Below, piece by piece: positions 6,400-14,940 of a DNA stretch of 20,084 bases (the first letter of the stretch is position 1; each line of letters starts with the position of its first letter). A model generated the notes under the pieces. The model was not told where the DNA came from, did not search any database, and saw nothing but the letters and a program-made list of their open reading frames with translations. The position numbers and the translations under genes were made by a program. This stretch comes from JANNSW01 sp031431235 (GTDB taxonomy: Bacteria; Pseudomonadota; Alphaproteobacteria; Rhizobiales; Hyphomicrobiaceae): contig JANPDA010000439.1 of assembly GCA_031431235.1 (NCBI GenBank), positions 1-20,084 of the forward strand. Direction: 5' to 3'.

Positions 6400-7064
6400 T
6401 GCGGATACTCGTGGTAGAGGACGAGGCAAAGATCGCCGCCGACGTCGTGCAAGCGCTGGGTGCCGCAGGTTATCTCGCCGAATCCGTCCAGGACGGCGAG
6501 GAGGCCTGGTTCAAGGGCGATACCGAGAGCTATGCAGCCGTCGTACTCGATCTCGGACTGCCGCGGCTGGACGGTATCACGGTGTTGAAGCGCTGGCGGG
6601 CAAGCGGGATCAAGACGCCCGTTCTGGTGCTGACAGCGCGTGGTGCCTGGACCGAGCGGGTCGAAGGGATCGATGCGGGCGCTGACGATTATCTGCCCAA
6701 GCCATTCCAGATGGAGGAGCTCTTGGCGCGAATTCGCGCGCTGGTCAGGCGCGCCGCCGGGCAGGCGACCGCGACGCTCGCCGCCGGCAAGGTGCTGCTC
6801 GATACGCGCCAGATGCGGGTGACGGTCGATGGCGCTCCCGTTGCGCTGTCCCCGCTCGAGTATCGCCTGCTTTCCTATCTGCTGCACAATCGCGGCAAGG
6901 TCGTCTCGCAATCGGAGCTGAGCGAGCACCTCTATGCCGAAGGGCTCGATCGGGACAGTAACAGTCTCGAGGTGCTGGTCGGCCGGTTGCGCAGGAAGCT
7001 CAGGGTCGAGCTGATCGAAACCCGCCGCGGCTTCGGCTACCTCGTCCCGGAAGGCCGTGAATGA
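6399..7064 (+). CDS. OmpR/PhoP-family response regulator
   Basis: This 221-residue protein has an N-terminal receiver domain with the acidic pair Glu7/Asp8, phospho-acceptor Asp51 in VVLDLGLPRLDG, Thr79 in VLVLTARG and Lys101 in DDYLPKPF. Residues ~125-220 form a winged-helix DNA-binding domain (VALSPLEYRLLSYLLHNRGK, ELSEHLYAE, SLEVLVGRLRRKL, ETRRGFGYLV). The ATG at 6399 overlaps the preceding stop by one base, and its own stop overlaps the kinase ATG by 4 bp (ATGA). It is phosphorylated by the histidine kinase encoded next. Its targets are unknown; the two adjacent PepSY genes are natural candidates. Confidence 0.95.
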   Translation: MRILVVEDEAKIAADVVQALGAAGYLAESVQDGEEAWFKGDTESYAAVVLDLGLPRLDGITVLKRWRASGIKTPVLVLTARGAWTERVEGIDAGADDYLPKPFQMEELLARIRALVRRAAGQATATLAAGKVLLDTRQMRVTVDGAPVALSPLEYRLLSYLLHNRGKVVSQSELSEHLYAEGLDRDSNSLEVLVGRLRRKLRVELIETRRGFGYLVPEGRE

Positions 7065-8428
7065 GCGGGGGCTCGCTTCGGCTGCGGCTGCTGATCGTGG
7101 CTGCACTCGCCATCGCAGGCGCGTTGTCGCTATCGGGAATGGGCCTCAGCTATTTGTTCGAGCATCATGTCGAGCGCCGCGTGGTGAGCGAGCTCAGCAA
7201 CCATGTCCGGCAGCTGTCGGGAGCCGTGGAGACGGGTGGCCCAGAAGGCGTCGAGATCGTCGATGGACCATTTGATCCTAGATTCGAGCAACCGCTGAGC
7301 GGACTCTACTGGCAAGTGACGCGCAATGGGAAGGTCGTCGACACATCGCGCTCGCTCTGGGACGAGACATTGATTCTGCCCCTCGACGACCTCGCGCCCG
7401 GGCAGACCGACCTGCACACGATCAGCGGCCCATCGGATGCCAAGCTCTATGTGCTCGAGCGCGTTCTGACGCTGGCTGCCAACGGCACCGATCAGCAAGT
7501 ACGGATCGCGGTCGCCATCGACCACAAGGACATCGACGTTGCCGTCGGCGATTTCCGCCAGGAGATGTTCTACTATCTGGCGATGCTCTGGATCTTCCTG
7601 ATGCTGGCAGCCTGGGCGCAGGTAACCCTCGGCCTCAGCCCGCTCGGCGTGCTGCACGAACGGCTCGGGCTGATCCGGTCGGGTCAGGAGAAACGGCTCG
7701 TCGGGGCCGTGCCGCTGGAGGTTGCGCCGTTGACAGACGAGCTGAATGCGCTGCTGGCCGAGCAGGAGCAGTCGATCCTCAGGGCCCGCACCCGCGCCGG
7801 CGAGCTCGCGCACGGTCTGAAAACGCCGCTGACAGTGCTGGGGGGCACGGCCAGAGAGCTGTTTCAGCGCGGCCAGCACGAGGCATCGCACGAGCTGAGC
7901 GAGCAGGTCGAGGCCATGCGGCGCCATGTGGAGCGGGAGCTGGCACGGGCCCGGATCGCTGTCGGGGGCGGCCCGCTCGAGCCACTCGGGCTACGCCAGA
8001 AAATCGAGGCGCTCGTCGCCACCATGCAAAAGCTTCCTGGCGGAGCGGCGATCGAATGGTCGATCGAGGTGGACGAAGGTATTCGTGTACAAATCGATCG
8101 GGCCGATCTCGCCGAGCTCCTCGGCAATCTGCTCGACAATGCACGGAAATGGTCAAGGGGCCGGGTCAAAATCTCGGCTCGGGCAGGGCCACCTGTAAGC
8201 CTCTGTGTCGAGGACGACGGGCCGGGCATTCCCGACGGGCAACGCGAGCGTATGCTGGGACGCGGCCAACGGCTGGACCCGGCGGGCACCGGATCGGGGC
8301 TCGGTCTTGCGATCGTCGGCGACATTGCCGATGCATACGGATTTCAGCTGTCGCTCGCCGCTTCGGCGCTCGGCGGCCTCGCCGTGCGGATCGAGCTTGG
8401 CAAGGGAGGTGTCTCGCCAAGCTCCTGA
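7061..8428 (+). CDS. Membrane sensor histidine kinase (PhoQ-like architecture)
   Basis: This 455-residue protein has TM1 at about residues 8-31, a periplasmic sensor region at ~32-165 and TM2 at ~169-192 (FYYLAMLWIFLMLAAWAQVT). A linker follows, then the dimerisation/H-box ELAHGLKTPLTVL with phospho-acceptor His251. The ATP-binding domain has an N-box LLGNLLDNARKWS (Asn360), G1 box DDGPGIPD and G2 box GSGLGLAI. It autophosphorylates and passes phosphate to the response regulator encoded directly upstream. The sensed signal is not visible. The overlapping ATGA junction argues for translational coupling. It ends only 7 bases from the end of the convergent PepSY gene. Confidence 0.95.
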   Translation: MSGGSLRLRLLIVAALAIAGALSLSGMGLSYLFEHHVERRVVSELSNHVRQLSGAVETGGPEGVEIVDGPFDPRFEQPLSGLYWQVTRNGKVVDTSRSLWDETLILPLDDLAPGQTDLHTISGPSDAKLYVLERVLTLAANGTDQQVRIAVAIDHKDIDVAVGDFRQEMFYYLAMLWIFLMLAAWAQVTLGLSPLGVLHERLGLIRSGQEKRLVGAVPLEVAPLTDELNALLAEQEQSILRARTRAGELAHGLKTPLTVLGGTARELFQRGQHEASHELSEQVEAMRRHVERELARARIAVGGGPLEPLGLRQKIEALVATMQKLPGGAAIEWSIEVDEGIRVQIDRADLAELLGNLLDNARKWSRGRVKISARAGPPVSLCVEDDGPGIPDGQRERMLGRGQRLDPAGTGSGLGLAIVGDIADAYGFQLSLAASALGGLAVRIELGKGGVSPSS

Positions 8429-8435
8429 AGGGTCG

Positions 8436-8744
8436 TCAGTTGGGAAACGGGTCCTTGGCATCGACGGTCAGATTGGTAACCCGGCCGCTCGCATCGAAGA
8501 AAACGAGCCGATAGACGTAGCGGCCCCCCTCCTCGCAGAGTGTGATCTTGATCAAGTCTCCCTCGACGCGGTCGCGTGCAAGCTCCGGCAGCTGCTTGGC
8601 GGGCGTCAATCCTTCCTGTCGTACGACCGGACCGGCGTCGGACCAGTCCTTGAAGCACGCGCCATCGGCGGCATGGACCGGGCTCGCCGCAACGCCTGCC
8701 GCTGCAGCAAAGACCACCAGCATTGATCCGATCGACTTCAGCAC
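8436..8744 (-). CDS. Small secreted PepSY-domain protein
   Basis: This 102-residue protein opens VLKSIGSMLVVFAAAAGVAA and has a VHA-A cleavage site near residue 25, a Sec-type signal peptide. The mature part carries one PepSY-like domain (LTPAKQLPELARDRVEGDLI, YVYRLVFFDASGRVTNLTVD) with two cysteines at about residues 30 and 70 that could form a disulfide. The GTG at 8744 is used; an internal ATG at 8723 would shorten the signal peptide. It converges on the kinase gene with 7 bp between the stops. The gene is downstream of the holin-like gene on the same strand but separated by 134 bp. A partner role with the neighbouring kinase is inferred from the common PepSY/two-component association. Confidence 0.82.
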   Translation of the reverse strand: MLKSIGSMLVVFAAAAGVAASPVHAADGACFKDWSDAGPVVRQEGLTPAKQLPELARDRVEGDLIKITLCEEGGRYVYRLVFFDASGRVTNLTVDAKDPFPN

Positions 8745-8820
8745 AGCACAGCCCGCAGGTTTCTTGCTCGAAGCCCAGCTCTAACCGCTGGCAACTGAAC
8801 CAGCGATGAATGCGGTCGAT

Positions 8821-8837
8821 GCCCTGGCAGGCAGGGC
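8821..8837 (-). terminator. Hairpin after the holin-like gene
   Basis: GCCCTG (8821-8826) pairs with CAGGGC (8832-8837) around a 5-nt loop, 42 nt beyond the stop of the last GTA-cluster gene in the direction of its transcription. There is no T run, so the terminator call is weak. It marks a plausible end of the cluster. Confidence 0.25.
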
Positions 8838-8878
8838 TCCGACCGGTTCTGCTCGCCCAAGCCTCGACACAAGTCGCT

Positions 8879-9136
8879 TCACACGATGAATGTCATCGGT
8901 CGCCGCACCAATGGATGGATCGCACGGACGCGCCCGTAGACGGTCATGACCGTTCCGGCGAGGCCACACGCCGTCTGCACGAGACTCGTCAACTGGGTCC
9001 CGAGTTGGCCAGCCAGATTGCCCGAGATGTCGACGCCGATCAACGGACCGGCCGCCGGCAGCACGGCCGTCGCCGCAGTCAGGATCGCGCCCCAGATAGT
9101 GATCGATTCACCCCACCACTTCGCTTTACGTTCCAT
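8879..9136 (-). CDS. Holin-like small membrane protein at the end of the GTA cluster
   Basis: This 85-residue protein starts MERKAKWWGESITIWGAILT. It has two hydrophobic segments, about residues 13-33 (WGAILTAATAVLPAAGPLIG) and 50-66 (VQTACGLAGTVMTVYGR), separated by a short polar loop, with a basic C-terminal tail. The ATG at 9136 has AAGGAG six bases upstream; a longer frame upstream lacks a good start. The layout fits small phage holins or related membrane proteins that permit release of particles. It lies 43 bp after the DUF2793 gene on the same strand, so it is likely part of the same transcript. The identification as a holin is inferred from size, topology and position, not from a diagnostic motif. 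Confidence 0.6.
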   Translation of the reverse strand: MERKAKWWGESITIWGAILTAATAVLPAAGPLIGVDISGNLAGQLGTQLTSLVQTACGLAGTVMTVYGRVRAIHPLVRRPMTFIV

Positions 9137-9179
9137 CCATATCTCCTTTTCTCCACGAACGCATGCCTGCTGCACGGCG

Positions 9180-10289
9180 TCAGGCCTTCCAGATCTCGAG
9201 GCGGCCGTAGATTTCCACGTCGAAGCTGCCGGCAACACCCAAACCATTGGTCGCGCGTGTCGTCCCGCAACGGTGCTCGAGGCGAAAAACAGCGGGCGCA
9301 GCGATTGTCACGACCGCGCTGCCGATACTGATGCTCGCGTCATTGCTGGCGGAGCCCGCATAGGCACTCTGGCCGAGGGCAACCGCCGCGGCCGCGGTAA
9401 CGTTGTAGAGGCGGGTCTGGTGCGCGTTGACGAGGTAGGCGGGACATGACCAGCGCAAGTAATAGGTACCGGCCGGAAGTGTAACTTCGCTTGAAGTCAG
9501 TGTGGCGAGAGAGGCCGCATTGCGCACGAGTGTATTCAGTACTCGGGTCTGCCAAGCACCCGTGGTAAAGGCGCCGCTCGCGGTGCCTGCTGCCTTCTGA
9601 TCCTCGACGATGACATTGGGAATGGGACTTCCGGCTGCGGGCGTGTTCGGCATTGAAACGACGCCGGTTGAGCGCGCAACGGAGAGAGCATCGCGCCAGA
9701 GGGAGCCATCAGCGCTGACTTTGATTCTGAGGTCATCATCGCCGGTAAGTCCAAACTCGGCACGGCCCGAGAAATTGTCCTGGAACAGCATCGAGGCGGT
9801 GTTGCCAGCTGCTGCTTTGTTGATCTTGAGCTGGTGTCCTGCTCCCGCATGGCTGAAAAGGCTTGCGAGACTGACGACAGCCAGTTTGTTGGTCGCGTCG
9901 GCGGTGGTGTTGACACCGAGCAGCGGCACGTTCTGCAACGCGCCAGTGCCGCTGATGATCGGACCCCAGGTGGCGCCGTTGTAGCCCACGAGCACGTCCT
10001 CATCGGCGATCCAGGCGACCCAACCTTCGATCGGCGCATTGAATGCCCATGCGCCATCCTGCCAGACGGCAATCTTGGTTGCTTGACCGGCCCAGGCGCC
10101 AGTCGCCCCGCTCGCAACCAGATAGCGGACGCCTTCTGCCGGTGAGACTGGCGGTATCGCGAGGTCGCGGTCGGCGACGGCGAGGTGGACGAGCGCGTCG
10201 AGCGTTCGGATCGCCTCGTTGTGGGTGACGTGCTTCTGGGCTTGGGCTGCCTCGAGATAAGGCAGGCCGAGATTGGGGCTCGTGGACAT
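9180..10289 (-). CDS. DUF2793 tail fibre/adsorption-like protein
   Basis: This 369-residue protein begins MSTSPNLGLPYLEAAQAQKH, the signature opening of DUF2793 proteins found next to phage and GTA tail genes. The N-terminal ~110 residues (ending around VAWIADEDVLVGYNGATWGP) probably dock on the tail tip. The C-terminal part, from about residue 235, is beta-rich with Ser/Thr/Ala/Gly repeats (TLPAGTYYLRWSCPAYL and later strands) and resembles a jelly-roll receptor-binding head. The ATG at 10289 is 5 bases after the g15 stop. A role in host recognition is inferred from position and architecture; RcGTA itself has no such gene at this spot in the core cluster. Confidence 0.82.
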   Translation of the reverse strand: MSTSPNLGLPYLEAAQAQKHVTHNEAIRTLDALVHLAVADRDLAIPPVSPAEGVRYLVASGATGAWAGQATKIAVWQDGAWAFNAPIEGWVAWIADEDVLVGYNGATWGPIISGTGALQNVPLLGVNTTADATNKLAVVSLASLFSHAGAGHQLKINKAAAGNTASMLFQDNFSGRAEFGLTGDDDLRIKVSADGSLWRDALSVARSTGVVSMPNTPAAGSPIPNVIVEDQKAAGTASGAFTTGAWQTRVLNTLVRNAASLATLTSSEVTLPAGTYYLRWSCPAYLVNAHQTRLYNVTAAAAVALGQSAYAGSASNDASISIGSAVVTIAAPAVFRLEHRCGTTRATNGLGVAGSFDVEIYGRLEIWKA

Positions 10290-10294
10290 GGGGA

Positions 10295-13200
10295 TCAGAC
10301 CGTTGCGGATCGTGCCGCGCCGCGTCCGTAGACGGGGCTCAGCTGGTGAACTCTGACGAGGATGCTGGGTTGGAGGGAGCCGAAGTCGGCGACCTGGAGA
10401 GCCGCTGAGTAGACGGTCGAGGCAGTAGCGGCTGCGAGCGTGCGCTTGACGGTCACACCAGCGAGGATGTCGACCTCATAGGCCTCTGCCTCCTCGCCGA
10501 GCGGCACATCGACCGTCTCCCAGCTGTCACCGCCGATCCGGGTTCGCCGGACCCAGGAGAGGCTGAGATCGCCGCTCGCTGCACGACGGCCTCGAATGTG
10601 GGCGGGGCTCAGCGGCTTCAGCCCGGCACCGCGGAAGGCGAAAACCTGCGACCGATAGGATCGATGGCCGATCGCATGGAGTGCCGGCCCATAGGCCCAG
10701 CTATAAGCAAGGCCGAGCTCGTCGCGGTCCATCACGACCGGGGCGAGTGCGGCATCGAGGACCACGACGCGGGCTCCCGCGGCAACGGAGTTTCGCATCT
10801 CGGCCTCGCTGCCCGCCTGACCACGCAGCAACTCGGCGAGCTGATAGGTTGCCGGCGCAACGAGCGTGGCCAGGCGGAACTGGAAGATTTCCCACCCGCC
10901 GTCCGCATTCTCGATTGCGGCGAGGTTGGCCCCGCCGAGCATCTGAAGCTCGGAGACCGACTGCAGGGCGCCGTTGTCGAGGTGGACGATCGGCCGGTTG
11001 GCGCGGTCGATGCGCCCGGTCGGACCGGCAGAGAGGCTGGTGGCGGTCGTGCCGAGCGTCGCCTGGGTCGTCGCCAGCGCCTTCAGGGCAAACCCCGAGC
11101 TTTCCACCGACCGGTGAAAGGCGATCGCCCCCGGCCAGGGCGACGCGTAAGCCGCCACGTGGCCGACATGCCCGGCATCACCACTGCCGAGCAGCGGCAG
11201 GTCGAGGAAGAGCGCGAGCGCCGGGCCGTAGATGTCTGGCGTCGCAACGCTGGAGCCTTTGAGCTGGATTGGCGAGGGCTCGAACACGTCGGGCTCGATC
11301 GACAGCGCCTCGACCTCGATCAGCTCACGCCGGTTGAGGGCTGTGACGCGGAAAGCCGCCTCACGCCCGCCCAGCTCGAGTGAGATCAGGTCCGTCGGCT
11401 CGAGCGCAAGAAGGCTCGGCGGCAGCGCAAAGGACGCGCGCGTCCGGGCGGCCCAGGCGTCCTGCAGCATGGCCTCCGCAATGCCGGCGGCCTGCGCGCC
11501 ACCCATCACCATCGGCAGATCGGCAATGGAAACCCGCTGGCTGCCCGAGGAGGTGCGGCGAGCCTCGGCCGCTGCCTGGCGATAAGCCTGATCGCCATCG
11601 ATGAAGGTGAGCTTGGCGCTCTGCGGCAACTCGCTTTCCTGGCCGCGCGTCAACCGATAGAGCGGCTCGTCCGGATCGGTCTCCACCAGGCGATCGGCGG
11701 CAAGCGTCGCGACGGGGCCCCGGCGGCCGCGATGGGAGAAGGCGACACTGCCGCCGCTCTCGTGGCTATCGCAGAAGAAGGCGAGCTCGAGGGGCTGCAG
11801 GGCAGCACGCGCGGACATCACCCGATCGATCACGTAGCCATCGAGCGAGCCGCTGAGACCAGCGACCGAGTAGCGCGAGAAGCCGTGATCGTCGAGGATA
11901 GCGGCGACTACGGCCGGCAGTGCGCCACCAGCGAGCCGGCCGTTCAGCCAATGCCCGCGTTGCCAGTTGACGCCATCCGCCCAGACATCACTCGACAACG
12001 GGAACGCGGGATAGGGTCGCGCATCCCAGGTGTAGACGGTGATCCGGTCGGGCGGGACCATGCGTCCGCCATAGAGCGGCGAGACCGGATTGGCGGCCTC
12101 CTCGAAATCCTCGTCGCCGGGATCGAAGAACCGGTGGACCGCCTCGAGATAGCGGCGCTGCATCAGGTCGTCACGGATTCCGCGCGAGAAATGGGGCAGC
12201 GAGGACTCGATGCTCTTGGCATCGACGAAGACGTTGGGCTGGTTCGCTCCCTTGTCGACAGCGGGGCAACCGAGCTCGGTCAGCCAGACCGGCTTCGAGC
12301 GGGGCACCCAGGCCGTCGGAACGGTGCTCTCCACGCCGCCGGGGCGATTGAAATGCGCGTTCTGCCACCAGGAGCGGAAATCCTTGAAGCGGAACACCCA
12401 GGGCTTGCCGGACCCATCGGTGATCGGCGCGCGGATCTGCGAGGCCCGGTCGGCTTCGCTCGCGTAGTACCAATCGTAGCCTTCGCCCGCGAAGATACGC
12501 CCCTGCAGATAGCCGAGATCGTGCGGCGACTGAATGCCGGCAACCCGGTCGAGATGGGATTGGCCGTCCCGCCAGTCGGCGAGCGGGAAATAGGCGTCGA
12601 TGCCGATCGCATCGATCGCGGACGAGGCCCAGAGCGGATCCAGGTGGAAATAGACATCGCCCGAGCCGTCGGCCGGCTGGTGGCCGAAGTACTCGCTCCA
12701 GTCGGCGGCGTAGGTGACCTTGGTGGCGGCCCCGAGCACTGCCTTCACATCGGCGGCGAGCTGAACCAGCGCCGCAACGAAGGGATAGGTCGACGCGCCC
12801 GAGCGCACGGTCGTCAGCCCGCGCAGCTCCGAGCCGATCACGAACGTATCGACCCCGCCGGCCGCCACGCAGAGATGGGCGTAGTGAAGCACGAGCCGGC
12901 GATAGGACCATTCGGCCGGGCCCGAGTAGACGACGCTTCCCCCCGTGACGGCATAGTTGGAAACCGCGGCCGTGCCGATGAGACCGGCGAGCTGGGTCGC
13001 AGCCGCCGCGGTCTTGTCCGGGCTCCCGGGGCGACCCGGCGCCGGATCGACGGTGACGCGTCCGCGCCAGGGATGGGCGCCCTGCGCCGAGCCGCCATAG
13101 GGGTCCGGCAGCGCGTTGCCGACGGGGATATCCATCAGCACGAACGGGGTGAAGGTGACGGCAAGCCCGCGCGCCTTCAGGTCCACGATCGCGGCGACGA

Positions 13201-14275
13201 CCGAGGAGTCCGACGGTGTGCCGCCATAGGCGGGCCGGCCTTCGCTGGTCGAGACGACCCGAGCCGCGGCCCGTGACACCCCTGCGACCGACCAGACGTC
13301 GGGCACGGTCACCTTGTCGCCGGATTCGACGCACGGCCTCAGGTCGCAATGCGCCGCTCGCAGATCGGTGCCGAACCAGCTGACGATCAGCGAGACCCGC
13401 TCGACATTGGGCAGCGAAGCCTCCAGATCGCCGATCGCCGCGTCCCAGTCGCTGCCGCCCTCGAAACTGTGGGTGTTCTCGGGCGCAGTGACGCCGGGCG
13501 AAACGTCGCGCGTAATCTCGTCGGGCTCGTAGGCGAACTCGCCGGCACCCGGGATCAGCGTCACCGAGCGGATCAGCTTCTCGAACCCGTCCACGGCTCG
13601 GAAGATCTCGAAGGAGAGCTGCGGCAGACGATTGCCGAAGCGGGCGAGCGGCATCCGCTCGAACACGACGTAGGCAAGCCCGCGATAGGCAGGAGCGAGC
13701 CCGGCGCCGAGCTTGGCTTCGATCAGGCTGTCGGGGTCCTGGGTGTCCTCGCCCTTGTGCAGACGCCAAGTGAAGCGCGCGAGGTTGATCGGCTTGCCGT
13801 CGGCCCAGACCCGGCCGATGCGCGTGACGGGGCCTTCGCACAGCCCGACCGCGAAATTGGCGAAGTAGCGGTACTCGATCCGCGTAATCTCGCCATCGGT
13901 TGCAGCCGACCCCGTCGCCCCGCCGAGACCCTTGCCCCCGCTTTGGGAAGCCTGGCTCTCGCGGATGCGGACTGCCTCCTCCTCGAAGCGCGTTGCCCAG
14001 ATCACCTGGCCCGACAGGCGCACGCGGCCATAGACGCGAGGGATGGCCGCGCCTTCCGAGGAGGTCATGAGCTGCAGATCGCTGAGGCGCGGCCCTGCGA
14101 CCACGCGCGACTGGCCCGACGCGCCGAACAGGGCCTGATCGATGAACGAGCCGGCGAGCGCGCCGGCAGCCTGACCGATCGCGGCACCCGAAATCGTCGC
14201 GCCGAGCACGCCGACGCCCGGCAGCACCGCGCTGCCGATCGCGGCACCGGCGGCAGATAGAGCAAGAGTTGCCAT
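10295..14275 (-). CDS. GTA g15-like giant baseplate hub/tip protein with TIM-barrel domain
   Basis: This 1326-residue protein closes the tail tip and contacts the recipient envelope. The N-terminal ~60 residues are Ala/Gly-rich and hydrophobic (GAAIGSAVLPGVGVLGATIS), then a phage tail domain follows with IPRVYGRVRLSGQVIWATRF. Residues ~270-720 hold the GTA TIM-barrel-like domain (GTA_TIM type), including FVIGSELRGL with Glu483 and YAADWSEYFG, which resemble glycoside-hydrolase acid positions. The remainder includes a phage-tail_3-like region with PPDRITVYTWDARPYPAFP near residue ~740 and beta-rich Ala/Leu-rich repeats up to a fibronectin-like end. The length is normal for the family. The ATG at 14275 lies 9 bases after the g14 stop. 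No frameshift is visible. Confidence 0.95.
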   Translation of the reverse strand: MATLALSAAGAAIGSAVLPGVGVLGATISGAAIGQAAGALAGSFIDQALFGASGQSRVVAGPRLSDLQLMTSSEGAAIPRVYGRVRLSGQVIWATRFEEEAVRIRESQASQSGGKGLGGATGSAATDGEITRIEYRYFANFAVGLCEGPVTRIGRVWADGKPINLARFTWRLHKGEDTQDPDSLIEAKLGAGLAPAYRGLAYVVFERMPLARFGNRLPQLSFEIFRAVDGFEKLIRSVTLIPGAGEFAYEPDEITRDVSPGVTAPENTHSFEGGSDWDAAIGDLEASLPNVERVSLIVSWFGTDLRAAHCDLRPCVESGDKVTVPDVWSVAGVSRAAARVVSTSEGRPAYGGTPSDSSVVAAIVDLKARGLAVTFTPFVLMDIPVGNALPDPYGGSAQGAHPWRGRVTVDPAPGRPGSPDKTAAAATQLAGLIGTAAVSNYAVTGGSVVYSGPAEWSYRRLVLHYAHLCVAAGGVDTFVIGSELRGLTTVRSGASTYPFVAALVQLAADVKAVLGAATKVTYAADWSEYFGHQPADGSGDVYFHLDPLWASSAIDAIGIDAYFPLADWRDGQSHLDRVAGIQSPHDLGYLQGRIFAGEGYDWYYASEADRASQIRAPITDGSGKPWVFRFKDFRSWWQNAHFNRPGGVESTVPTAWVPRSKPVWLTELGCPAVDKGANQPNVFVDAKSIESSLPHFSRGIRDDLMQRRYLEAVHRFFDPGDEDFEEAANPVSPLYGGRMVPPDRITVYTWDARPYPAFPLSSDVWADGVNWQRGHWLNGRLAGGALPAVVAAILDDHGFSRYSVAGLSGSLDGYVIDRVMSARAALQPLELAFFCDSHESGGSVAFSHRGRRGPVATLAADRLVETDPDEPLYRLTRGQESELPQSAKLTFIDGDQAYRQAAAEARRTSSGSQRVSIADLPMVMGGAQAAGIAEAMLQDAWAARTRASFALPPSLLALEPTDLISLELGGREAAFRVTALNRRELIEVEALSIEPDVFEPSPIQLKGSSVATPDIYGPALALFLDLPLLGSGDAGHVGHVAAYASPWPGAIAFHRSVESSGFALKALATTQATLGTTATSLSAGPTGRIDRANRPIVHLDNGALQSVSELQMLGGANLAAIENADGGWEIFQFRLATLVAPATYQLAELLRGQAGSEAEMRNSVAAGARVVVLDAALAPVVMDRDELGLAYSWAYGPALHAIGHRSYRSQVFAFRGAGLKPLSPAHIRGRRAASGDLSLSWVRRTRIGGDSWETVDVPLGEEAEAYEVDILAGVTVKRTLAAATASTVYSAALQVADFGSLQPSILVRVHQLSPVYGRGAARSATV

Positions 14276-14284
14276 GGTGTGGTC

Positions 14285-14725
14285 TCAGTCGCTGACGCCA
14301 GGGAACGCGAAGGCGCCGGCGATGCGACGCCGCCACCAGGAGCCGAGTGCGACCTCGGCAACGGGCACGCTCTCCTGGGCGTGAATCATGCGGCCCGCCG
14401 GGGCGAGAATACCCGTATGCTTGGCGACGACGCCCGGCCGCAGCCGGAACACGAGCACGTCGCCGGGCAGGGCTTCACTCACCTTTCGCTCGATCAGATG
14501 ACGGCAGGCTACCTGGAGCATTCGCTCCTCGCCGGTCGCCTCCGCCCAATCGCCCGAATAGGGCTCGACCGGCTCGGGCTCCGATCCGTGGAGCTCGCGC
14601 CAGATGCCGCGTACCAGGCCGAGGCAGTCGGTGCCCGCACCACGCAGACTGGCGCCATGGTGATAGGGCGTGCCGAGCCAGTCGCGTGCGATCGCTACGA
14701 TGCGGACGCGGGTGATGAGGGACAT
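14285..14725 (-). CDS. GTA g14-like NlpC/P60 peptidoglycan peptidase
   Basis: This 146-residue protein has the NlpC/P60 fold. The nucleophile Cys34 lies in GAGTDCLGLVRG, the catalytic His103 in VVAKHTGIL, and a third polar residue is His115 in RMIHAQE. In RcGTA the counterpart cuts peptide bonds of peptidoglycan during DNA entry. The opening VRIVAIARDWLGTPYHHGA is typical. The ATG at 14725 has GGAG nine bases upstream. Its closest upstream gene on the same strand is g13, but 429 bp with transposon-like repeats lie between them, so in this strain g14 and g15 may depend on transcription passing through that insertion. Confidence 0.95.
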   Translation of the reverse strand: MSLITRVRIVAIARDWLGTPYHHGASLRGAGTDCLGLVRGIWRELHGSEPEPVEPYSGDWAEATGEERMLQVACRHLIERKVSEALPGDVLVFRLRPGVVAKHTGILAPAGRMIHAQESVPVAEVALGSWWRRRIAGAFAFPGVSD

Positions 14726-14742
14726 CCTAGAACACTCCGTCT

Positions 14743-14770
14743 CCCCGGACCGCCAAAGGCCGATCCGGGG
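14743..14770. repeat. Palindrome next to the g14 start
   Basis: CCCCGGA (14743-14749) pairs with TCCGGGG (14764-14770), and the loop holds a second small stem GCC-AAA-GGC. On the g14 transcript it lies about 18 nt before the ATG, where it could shield or expose the ribosome site. Confidence 0.45.
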
Positions 14771-14808
14771 TCGAGGGCCACACGATGGGACGGCTTCCGC
14801 ACCCGATC

Positions 14809-14940
14809 CTAGTGTTCTGACGCATTCATTCGGTACCCCAAATGAATGGCCAGCCCACTAGCCAACTCTTTGTTTGTGTTACCTCTTTCCATTCATTGAT
14901 CCAGCTTCGCCGGAATCGAATGAATGGGAGGGAACACTAG
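14809..14940. mobile_element. MITE-like unit, copy 1
   Basis: A 124-bp unit is flanked by CTAG at 14809-14812 and 14937-14940. Its ends are inverted repeats: TGTTC-N5-CATTCATTCG at the left and the complement CGAATGAATG-N5-GAACA at the right. Each half can also fold into its own hairpin through CATTCATT/AATGAATG. There is no coding capacity. The size, terminal repeats and a 4-bp CTAG suggestive of a target duplication fit a non-autonomous MITE; the parent transposase is not in the window. Confidence 0.7.

Noticed and set aside
11732..13276. 514-codon open frame on the plus strand opposite g15
   Set aside because: It is a codon-phase shadow of the strongly identified g15 gene in high-GC DNA; its residues are low-complexity Arg/Gly/Ala/Ile with no motif.
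12171..14336. 721-codon minus-strand frame overlapping g15
   Set aside because: Arg/Gly/Pro-rich out-of-frame reading of g15, with no recognisable protein family.
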